In this document: piece after piece, positions 1-5,945 of the stretch
Numbering within the stretch: position 1 is the first letter of the stretch
How the letters are laid out: every line of letters starts with the position of its first letter
NCBI GenBank assembly: GCA_947457085.1
Contig: CANGUS010000089.1
Coordinates: forward strand, 1-7,451
DNA from: Bacteroidota bacterium
GTDB taxonomy: Bacteria; Bacteroidota; Bacteroidia; Chitinophagales; Chitinophagaceae
DNA: 7,451 bases
Reading direction: 5' to 3'
Position numbers and translations under genes: made by a program
Notes under the pieces: model-generated
What the model saw: only the letters and a program-made list of their open reading frames with translations
The model's database searches: none
Told to the model about the DNA's origin: nothing

Positions 1-1206
1 CTTAAAGGAAAAAAATCTACCCAAGCAGTTCAAATTATTTCTTGGGTAAGTGTTGCCGCTATGGCAGTTGGAACAGCAGCGCTCATTATTGTGCTTTCCG
101 TTTTTAATGGTTTTGAGGGTTTTATAAAAGAACTTTATTCTGACTTTTATCCCGAAATAAAAATCACTGCAGCAGTTGGGAAAAATTTTCAGTTTTCTGA
201 AGACAATAAATTAAAATTAAAATCTGTAAAAGGTATTCAATCGATTTCCTATTCGTTAGAGGAAAAAATATTAATGGCAAACGAAGAAACTCAAATGATT
301 GGAGTCATTAAAGGAGTTGATGAGCAATATGACCAAGTGACAAATTTTAGTAAGCACATTAAATATGGCAAAGCTTATTTTAAGGATATAGAAAATGAAG
401 TTCCAAAAATTGTTTTAGGACTTGGGGTAAGTAACAAATTGAGTATAAATGAACAATCAGCAATGCCTATGAATTGTTATGCATTTAAAAAAAATGCAGC
501 ATTTAATTCGATTAATCCCAGTGATGTGTATTCAAGTAGTTTGTATCAAGTGAGCGGTGTATATTTATTGCAAGATGTAATCGATAATCAATATGGTTTT
601 GCCTCTTTACAAAGCGTACAAAATTTAGCTGACAAGCCAAATGAACTTTCATCGATTGAAATAAAATTAAAAAATAATGCACTTGTAGATGATGTAAAAT
701 CCAGTTTGCAAAAACTTTTTAAATCGAAATCCTTTAAAATAGAAACGCGACTTGAACAAAATCAGACCCTTTATTTTGTACTTAAAAGCGAACGTTGGGC
801 TGTGTATTCTATCCTTACATTAATGTTAGTGATTGCTTCATTCAATATTATTGGATCGCTTTCTATGTTAGTTATCGAAAAAGAAAAAGACATTGCCATT
901 TTAAAAACGATGGGGATGCAAAACAATCTGATTCAAAAAATATTTTTAAGCACGGGTGTTTTATTGTCTATGTTGGGCGCTGTCATTGGCTGTGTTTTAG
1001 CCTTGGTCATTTGCCTTTTACAACAACATTTTGGTTTTGTAAAATTGGGTGCTGGGGATTCTTTTTTGATAGATGCCTATCCAGTAAAACTACATATTGT
1101 AGATTTTATTCTAGTGCTGTCAACAGTCGTTTTTATTGCTGCCTTGGCATCGCTGATTCCTTCAATAAAAGCCAGTAAAAAAGGCATTGAGTTGAGAGTA
1201 AAATAA
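1..1206 (+). CDS. LolC/LolE-type FtsX-family ABC transporter permease (5'-partial)
   Basis: Inner-membrane permease of the LolC/LolE branch of the FtsX/MacB superfamily. With a LolD-type ATPase, such proteins move outer-membrane lipoproteins from the inner membrane to a periplasmic carrier. The frame is open from base 1, so the ATG at 61 is internal: the 20 codons before it read KKSTQAVQIISWVSVAA, typical of the family N-terminus just before the first membrane segment. About 401 residues are visible and probably only 10-20 are missing. Layout in visible numbering: TM1 at about 11-37, a periplasmic domain at about 40-255, and three C-terminal TM segments at about 264-292, 314-341 and 362-386. 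The coupling motif EKEKDIAILKTMGM (about 293-306) and the ending IPSIKAS (387-393) are family hallmarks. It ends with TAA. No ATPase gene lies in the window; in Bacteroidota the LolD partner is commonly encoded elsewhere. A MacB-type permease is less likely given the length and N-terminus. Confidence 0.9.
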   Translation, partial: LKGKKSTQAVQIISWVSVAAMAVGTAALIIVLSVFNGFEGFIKELYSDFYPEIKITAAVGKNFQFSEDNKLKLKSVKGIQSISYSLEEKILMANEETQMIGVIKGVDEQYDQVTNFSKHIKYGKAYFKDIENEVPKIVLGLGVSNKLSINEQSAMPMNCYAFKKNAAFNSINPSDVYSSSLYQVSGVYLLQDVIDNQYGFASLQSVQNLADKPNELSSIEIKLKNNALVDDVKSSLQKLFKSKSFKIETRLEQNQTLYFVLKSERWAVYSILTLMLVIASFNIIGSLSMLVIEKEKDIAILKTMGMQNNLIQKIFLSTGVLLSMLGAVIGCVLALVICLLQQHFGFVKLGAGDSFLIDAYPVKLHIVDFILVLSTVVFIAALASLIPSIKASKKGIELRVK

Positions 1207-1229
1207 ATATTCTAGTATATTGATTTGAG

Positions 1230-1277
1230 AAAATTAGTAGGTAATTTTTATGCTACTTCTATAATTTTGTTTGTTTT
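1230..1277 (+). terminator. Candidate terminator hairpin after the permease gene
   Basis: AAAATTA (1230-1236) pairs with TAATTTT (1262-1268), and GTAG (1237-1240) pairs with CTAC (1253-1256). This leaves a 12-nt loop and a 5-nt bulge on the right side. A T-rich tract follows (TTTTGTTTGTTTT, 1265-1277). The structure begins 24 nt after the permease stop, where a terminator would be expected. The stem is AT-rich and bulged, so it is weak, and chance pairing in AT-rich DNA is possible. Confidence 0.3.
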
Positions 1278-1315
1278 CCCTTCCTTCTATTGATTAATAA
1301 AGTGATTATAAATCT

Positions 1316-1335
1316 TGGCAAAATTGGTTTAGCCA
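1316..1335. terminator. Candidate hairpin between convergent genes
   Basis: A compact 20-nt inverted repeat: TGGC (1316-1319) pairs with GCCA (1332-1335) and AAA (1321-1323) pairs with TTT (1328-1330), with one A/A mismatch and a TTGG loop. It lies 40 nt past the stop codon of the minus-strand adaptor gene. It could fold in transcripts from either direction. Neither side has a clear run of T, so a terminator role is only suggested by position. Confidence 0.3.
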
Positions 1336-1375
1336 TTCGTAAATTATATTCAAAGGTTATATTTATTCAGCAGTA

Positions 1376-2695
1376 CTATTCTTCTTTTTCTTTATTGTCA
1401 AATAATTCCTTTTTAGGAACTATTTTAATTTTCATATCTTTTTTTAAGGTACGAGCGATGGCAGAAAATGGTGCGATGATTACCTGCTCACCTACTTTTA
1501 GACCACTGACAATTTCTATAAATTCGTTGTCTTGTATCGAAGTTTTTACTTCTCTTAAGGCTGTTTTATTCTCTTTCGTTACTACAAAAACATACTCTTT
1601 TATTTCATCTTTTTTCAACTTTTTTTCTTCTTCTTCACGAGTGGTAACCGCATTGATAGGCACTGCAATTACATTCATTCTATGGGTTGTCAAAATATCT
1701 ACCGATGCCGACATGCCGGGTCTGAAAGGGAAATGTCGCTTGTCTTTTTCTAATAAATCTTGGTAGCTGGATGGTAATAATTCAACACTCACGGTGTAGT
1801 TAGTAACTTGGTCGGTAGCAGCAGCTTGTTGTAATGTAGATGTTGTACTTGATTGAGAAATATGCACTACAATGCCTTTGAATTTTCGAGAGGGGTAGGC
1901 TTCTACTTCTATGTTTGCGGTGTCGCCAAATTTTACTTTTTGAATTTCATTTTCACCTACTTCTACATCCACTTTCATTTTGCTCATGTTGGCTACGCGC
2001 ATAATTTCGGTACCTGCCATTTGCATTGTTCCAACTACCCGCTCTCCTTTTTTTACAAATAATGCGGAAACTATTCCGGCCATTGGGGCATAAATGGTGG
2101 TCTTGCGAAGAGATTGCATAGCTTCTGAAACATTGGCTAGTGCGCTGGCTACACCAAATTTGTTTCCTTTAATATTTTCAATTGCCGCATTGTAATTTGC
2201 CTGAGCCGATTTGTAAGATGCCATAGCGGTTTCAAATTCAACAGCACTGATTACTTTGTCGTTGTATAATTGTTTATTGCGTTGAAAAGTAGAAGCGGCT
2301 TGTTCTAATTGTGCCTTGGCTTGTTGCATTAATGCATTGGCATTGGAAACGGTTGCTTTGGTTTGATTCAATTGTGCATTGGCTCTGCTAACTGCCGATT
2401 GATATGCAGTAGAGTTTATGGTAGCTAATACTTGCCCTTTTCGAACGCTGTCACCTTCTTCTACATTTAAGTCGGTTACTTCACCCGATACATCTGGGCT
2501 TACTTTTATTTCAGCGACTGGATATATTTTTCCACTGGCTGAGACAGATTCAATTATGTCGTGTTCAGAAACTTCTTCTACTGCTACTTTGATCGTTGAG
2601 TCTTTGCCTATCATACCTGTTTTAGAAAGACCTATTAATATGGCTACAAATGCGACAGTGCCACCAATCAACCAATATGTTTGTTTTTTTGTCAT
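1376..2695 (-). CDS. Periplasmic adaptor (membrane fusion protein) of a tripartite efflux system, MacA/HlyD type
   Basis: Links an inner-membrane pump to a TolC-type outer-membrane channel across the periplasm. The protein has 439 residues. One N-terminal membrane anchor (about 7-24, YWLIGGTVAFVAILIGL) keeps it in the inner membrane. The first half of the lipoyl domain (about 62-95) includes VSPDVSGEV and EEGDSVRKGQVLA. A long Ala/Gln/Asn-rich helical hairpin follows (about 97-192), then the second lipoyl half (about 198-235, IYAPMAGIVS), the beta-barrel domain (about 240-340, with FRPGMSASVDI) and a membrane-proximal domain (about 343-425). A charged insert, EEEEKKLKKDEIKE (354-367), interrupts the last domain. 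It starts 9 bp after the TolC-family gene, so the two are very likely cotranscribed. No Shine-Dalgarno is seen. It ends with TAG. The overall design resembles MacA partners of MacB-type ABC pumps more than classical RND adaptors, but the substrate cannot be told. Confidence 0.92.
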   Translation of the reverse strand: MTKKQTYWLIGGTVAFVAILIGLSKTGMIGKDSTIKVAVEEVSEHDIIESVSASGKIYPVAEIKVSPDVSGEVTDLNVEEGDSVRKGQVLATINSTAYQSAVSRANAQLNQTKATVSNANALMQQAKAQLEQAASTFQRNKQLYNDKVISAVEFETAMASYKSAQANYNAAIENIKGNKFGVASALANVSEAMQSLRKTTIYAPMAGIVSALFVKKGERVVGTMQMAGTEIMRVANMSKMKVDVEVGENEIQKVKFGDTANIEVEAYPSRKFKGIVVHISQSSTTSTLQQAAATDQVTNYTVSVELLPSSYQDLLEKDKRHFPFRPGMSASVDILTTHRMNVIAVPINAVTTREEEEKKLKKDEIKEYVFVVTKENKTALREVKTSIQDNEFIEIVSGLKVGEQVIIAPFSAIARTLKKDMKIKIVPKKELFDNKEKEE

Positions 2696-2704
2696 TGAAT
2701 AAAT

Positions 2705-4228
2705 TTACAATTTTAATGGATTTCCCATATAATAATCCAGCACTTTGAGTTTAAATATTAGATCATACTTTGAAGATAAAACGGAGGTGCTAGCTGTATA
2801 AAAACTATTTAAGATGGAGGTGTATTCGTATGTATTAATCATGCCTATTCCATAGCGCTTTACGGCAAAATCCAATGCTCTTTTTGCTGCTTCTTGAGAA
2901 TGTTTAGCTGCTGTATATTTTTGTGAAGATGCTTTTGCTTGTTCGAAGGCAGTATATATGTCTTGTTTTAATTTTTGTTTGTCACTATCATATGAAATTT
3001 GCTGACTAACTAACCCAATTTTTGCTTTTTGGATACTGGTTCTGTTTGTATAACCATTAAAAATAGGAACTGTTAATCCTAGGCCTACATTCGCTCTGAT
3101 GTTATTTCCATATTGTTTAAATAAAGGAGTGGTTTTGGTGGTATAATCAAATGTAGGTGTAGTAATTGGAAAACTATTACCATTGAAATTAATATTCCCA
3201 ATTTGAGTTTCTCCTACATATGTTTGTCCAGTGAGTTGCTTTACATTAGATGAAAAATTGGTTCCTAAATTTCCAAAAAAGGAGAGTTGAGGATACTGCG
3301 CAGCTTTTGCAATGTCGAGTGTTTTGTTTGCAGAAAGCAATTGTAGCTCATTGTATTTCATTTTATGTTGTCCTTTAACAGCAGTATTATACATTGCTTC
3401 TGGAGTGGGGATATTGAATAAATTACTAATGTCTATATTTTGTACATCGGGTGCTTGAATATCAAAATTTTCGTCAAAATGAAAATTCATGATGGCTTTT
3501 AACTGCAACACTGCAATGCGCTCATCATACATAGCACTAATTAAATTAGAACTGTCGCTGGATACTTGCGCTACCATTTGTGCTTCATTCAATTCGGGTA
3601 ATTTACCTGCGTTTACAAATTTTACAGTTTGGAGATATTGTTCATTGTCTAATTTAAGTTGTGCTTCATTTATTTTTACTTGCTCGCGTGCCAATAAAAC
3701 TCTTAAAAAACCAGTAGCCACATTTAAGGATATATCATCTTTTAATTGCTTGTATTGTTCGTTTGCAGATAAGACCGCTAGGTGATTTTGTTCGATTTGA
3801 TATTTCTTTTGAAACCATCCAAATACTAAAGCTTGAGAAGAAAGTCCAAGTGTATTGTATAAAAATCCCTTAGTTACAAATTGGTTTGATGTAGGATCAA
3901 TAGAACGACCATAACTTTCACCTAAAGTGGCATCCCCATTTAAAGTAGGTGTTCTGGAAGCCTTATTTTGTTCCCATACCAATTTGGCTAAACGCTCATT
4001 TAATTCTGCTTCAGAAACTTGTAAATTATTTTGATGTGCATATTCTATACAACGCTCTAAACTCCATTTGTTGGTTAAAGTAGTCTCATTTAATTGTTTC
4101 TTAACAGGCTCTATTTTTTTTTGATTTTCATCTATAATAGGACTGTTTTGTCCATTGGTTTGGGCGTAATTTTTTTGGCAAGTGGTTGCCATGAGTAGGA
4201 GTAAAATAAGTCGTTTTATGTATTTCAT
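2705..4228 (-). CDS. TolC-family outer-membrane efflux channel
   Basis: Trimeric outer-membrane channel forming the exit duct of tripartite efflux or type I secretion systems. The protein has 507 residues. A Sec signal peptide covers about 1-23 (KYIKR, a hydrophobic LILLLLMA core, then a likely cut after YAQ). A polar linker of about 30 residues follows (24-53). The mature domain opens with the family hallmark WSLERCIEYAHQNN (55-68). Two outer-membrane-efflux repeats follow: long helices at about 145-250 and 285-310 and again at about 395-500, with strands at about 312-330 and 376-392 (ANVGLGLTVPIFNG) that would build the barrel. The end LDYYMGNPLKL is typical of Bacteroidota homologues. It is the first gene of the unit, 9 bp ahead of the adaptor gene, and diverges from nadB. 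The Cys in the signal peptide (LMATTC) does not fit a lipobox. Confidence 0.93.
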   Translation of the reverse strand: MKYIKRLILLLLMATTCQKNYAQTNGQNSPIIDENQKKIEPVKKQLNETTLTNKWSLERCIEYAHQNNLQVSEAELNERLAKLVWEQNKASRTPTLNGDATLGESYGRSIDPTSNQFVTKGFLYNTLGLSSQALVFGWFQKKYQIEQNHLAVLSANEQYKQLKDDISLNVATGFLRVLLAREQVKINEAQLKLDNEQYLQTVKFVNAGKLPELNEAQMVAQVSSDSSNLISAMYDERIAVLQLKAIMNFHFDENFDIQAPDVQNIDISNLFNIPTPEAMYNTAVKGQHKMKYNELQLLSANKTLDIAKAAQYPQLSFFGNLGTNFSSNVKQLTGQTYVGETQIGNINFNGNSFPITTPTFDYTTKTTPLFKQYGNNIRANVGLGLTVPIFNGYTNRTSIQKAKIGLVSQQISYDSDKQKLKQDIYTAFEQAKASSQKYTAAKHSQEAAKRALDFAVKRYGIGMINTYEYTSILNSFYTASTSVLSSKYDLIFKLKVLDYYMGNPLKL

Positions 4229-4236
4229 ACTTACTG

Positions 4237-4244
4237 CAAAAATA
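4237..4244 (-). promoter_or_regulatory. Candidate -7 box for the tolC-adaptor unit
   Basis: Read on the minus strand this is TATTTTTG, an exact match to the Bacteroidota -7 consensus TAnnTTTG. It ends only 8 nt before the ATG, so a start from it would give an almost leaderless mRNA. No TTG/TTTG -33 element is seen at the usual distance. A weaker one-mismatch box (TATATTTA on the minus strand, 4283-4290) is an alternative with a longer leader. Such short matches arise easily in AT-rich DNA. Confidence 0.3.
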
Positions 4245-4307
4245 AGATAAAGTAATGAGTAATTGATTGTTTAGCTTATGTGTAAATATAATAAATATAT
4301 TTTCCTT

Positions 4308-4315
4308 TACCTTTG
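4308..4315 (+). promoter_or_regulatory. Candidate -7 box for nadB
   Basis: TACCTTTG is an exact match to the Bacteroidota -7 consensus TAnnTTTG. It lies 25 nt before the nadB ATG, predicting a start of transcription near 4320 and a leader of about 20 nt. The -33 element is poor: the nearest candidate, TGTG at 4279-4282, is 25 nt upstream, slightly beyond the usual spacing, and no TTG occurs at 17-23 nt. Confidence 0.5.
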
Positions 4316-4340
4316 ATAATTAAAGAAACTAAACATAAAA

Positions 4341-5942
4341 ATGACTGCAGACGTATTGGTAATTGGTTCTGGTATCGCAGGACTATCCTATTCTTTAAAA
4401 TTAGCAATGAAGCGACCAGATGTAAACATTATCGTGTTGACAAAAACGAATGCGGATGAAACCAATACCAAGTACGCTCAAGGTGGAGTGGCCGTAGTGA
4501 TCGATGAAGAAAAAGATAGTTTTGAGAAACATATAAAAGATACCCTCATTGCTGGTGATGGTTTGTGTAATGAAAAAATAGTTGAACTAGTTGTAAAAGA
4601 AGGCCCTGCTCGAATGAGAGAAATTATAGAATGGGGAACTGATTTTGATAAAGAAGCGGATGGAGATTTTAAATTAGGGAAAGAAGGTGGACACTCAGAA
4701 TTTAGAATCTTACATCATAAAGATGTCACAGGAAAAGAAATCGAACGCGCTCTTTTAGAAAAAATAGCACATTATAAAAATGTACAAATTTTAGATCATT
4801 ATTTTGTCATTGATTTAATTACACAACATCATTTAGGACATTTGGTAACAAAATCAACACAAGATATTGAATGTTATGGAGTGTATGTTTTAAATCAGCA
4901 TAATCATTTAATCGAAAAAATACTTTCTAAAATTACCCTATTAGCAACAGGAGGTTGTGGGCAAGTTTATAGAACGACTACGAATCCTAAAATTGCAACA
5001 GGAGATGGAATGGCCATGGTTTATAGAGCCAAAGGTCGAATAGAAAATATGGAGTTTATACAATTTCATCCAACTGCATTGTTTGAGCCTGGTAAACGTT
5101 TTGGGCAATCTTTTTTAATCACTGAAGCTGTTAGAGGAGATGGGGGTATTTTGCGCAACAGCAAAGGCGAAGAATTTATGCATAAATATGATGCGCGACT
5201 TTCGTTAGCGCCTCGTGATATTGTGGCAAGAGCCATAGACAGTGAAATGAAATTGTTGGGTGATGAACATGTTTATTTGGATTGCAGACACATGGATATT
5301 GAAAATTTTAAAACACATTTTCCAACTATTTATGAAAAATGTTTGAGCATAGGCATTGATATTCGCAAAGATTTTATACCTGTAGCGCCAGCAGCGCACT
5401 ATAGTTGTGGTGGAGTAAAAACAAATGAGCATGGCATGTCTTCCATTCATCAATTATATTGTTGTGGGGAAGCCTCAAGCAGTGGTTTACATGGAGCGAA
5501 TCGATTGGCGAGTAATTCTTTATTAGAAGCGGTGGTATTTGCCAATCGTTGTTATGAAAACACCTTAACGCAAATTGATACGATTCAAATAAAAGAAGGA
5601 ATTCCTGATTGGAATGCAGAAGGAACAAGCGAACCAAAAGAGATGATTTTGATAACACAAAGTATGAAGGAATTGCAGCTTACCATGAGTGATTACGTGG
5701 GAATTGTGCGCAGCAATGTTCGTTTAGAACGTGCGATGAAACGAATCGATTTATTGCATGATGAAACCGAACAATTATATAAAACCACGACACTTTCTCC
5801 ACAGCTTTTGGAATTGAGAAACTTGATTACCATTGGCTATTTAATTGTAAAATCTGCCACTTTCAGAAAAGAAAGTAGAGGGCTGCATTACAATGTAGAT
5901 TATCCAGAAAAGAGCGAAAGGTTGCAAAATATAGTGTTGTAA
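4341..5942 (+). CDS. nadB: L-aspartate oxidase
   Basis: Flavoenzyme oxidising L-aspartate to iminoaspartate, which quinolinate synthase NadA condenses with dihydroxyacetone phosphate in de novo NAD synthesis. The 533 residues match the family length (about 540 in E. coli). The FAD-binding motif GSGIAG (9-14) is followed by TNTKYAQGG (41-49), EGGHSEFRILHHKDVTG (115-131), ATGG (202-205), GDGMAMVYRA (221-230) and QFHPT (241-245). Residues expected to bind substrate or act in catalysis are present: Thr261-Glu262 (LITEAVRG), Arg292 (PRDIVAR), His353 (HYSCGG) and Arg388 (HGANRLASNS). The C-terminal helical domain of the succinate dehydrogenase/fumarate reductase flavoprotein fold covers about 440-533. 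The HGANRLASNS context, total length and lack of the features of a membrane complex favour NadB over SdhA/FrdA. An in-frame TAA at 4317 limits the start; the leader is A-rich with no Shine-Dalgarno. nadA and nadC are not in the window. Its TAA touches the selO stop. Confidence 0.96.
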   Translation: MTADVLVIGSGIAGLSYSLKLAMKRPDVNIIVLTKTNADETNTKYAQGGVAVVIDEEKDSFEKHIKDTLIAGDGLCNEKIVELVVKEGPARMREIIEWGTDFDKEADGDFKLGKEGGHSEFRILHHKDVTGKEIERALLEKIAHYKNVQILDHYFVIDLITQHHLGHLVTKSTQDIECYGVYVLNQHNHLIEKILSKITLLATGGCGQVYRTTTNPKIATGDGMAMVYRAKGRIENMEFIQFHPTALFEPGKRFGQSFLITEAVRGDGGILRNSKGEEFMHKYDARLSLAPRDIVARAIDSEMKLLGDEHVYLDCRHMDIENFKTHFPTIYEKCLSIGIDIRKDFIPVAPAAHYSCGGVKTNEHGMSSIHQLYCCGEASSSGLHGANRLASNSLLEAVVFANRCYENTLTQIDTIQIKEGIPDWNAEGTSEPKEMILITQSMKELQLTMSDYVGIVRSNVRLERAMKRIDLLHDETEQLYKTTTLSPQLLELRNLITIGYLIVKSATFRKESRGLHYNVDYPEKSERLQNIVL

Positions 5943-5945
5943 TTA
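5940..5945. other. Abutting convergent stop codons (TAATTA)
   Basis: The nadB TAA (5940-5942) is followed immediately by the complement of the selO TAA (5943-5945), together making the palindrome TAATTA. There is no intergenic DNA, so any terminator for either gene must lie inside the other's coding sequence. I see no strong GC-rich hairpin with a T-run close to the junction. Confidence 0.95.

Noticed and set aside
61..63. ATG at 61 as the start of the permease
   Set aside because: It falls inside the first membrane segment, and the upstream in-frame codons to base 1 encode the expected family N-terminus.
795..1178. Plus-strand open frame of 127 codons inside the permease gene
   Set aside because: Out-of-frame shadow rich in Cys, Phe and Tyr; the overlapping permease frame has clear family motifs.
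1206..1221. AT-rich near-palindrome AATATTCTAGTATATT right after the permease stop
   Set aside because: One mismatch pair and almost all A/T; expected by chance in DNA of this composition and not followed by a T-run.
1290..1766. Plus-strand open frame of 158 codons
   Set aside because: Mostly antisense to the adaptor gene, with Ser/Phe-rich composition typical of the reverse of an AT-rich coding sequence and no recognisable domain.
4160..4228. Possible lipoprotein signal (LMATTC) in the TolC-family protein
   Set aside because: The residue before Cys is Thr and the preceding positions do not fit the lipobox; the later YAQ site fits ordinary signal peptidase I cleavage.
1..4228. The permease at 1-1206 as the missing pump of the TolC-adaptor unit
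   Set aside because: It is on the opposite strand in convergent orientation, has LolC/LolE rather than MacB features and carries no ATPase domain, so the sequence does not support a link.
5205..5658. Two overlapping minus-strand open frames inside nadB
   Set aside because: Antisense to conserved catalytic motifs of NadB, with no domain-like content.
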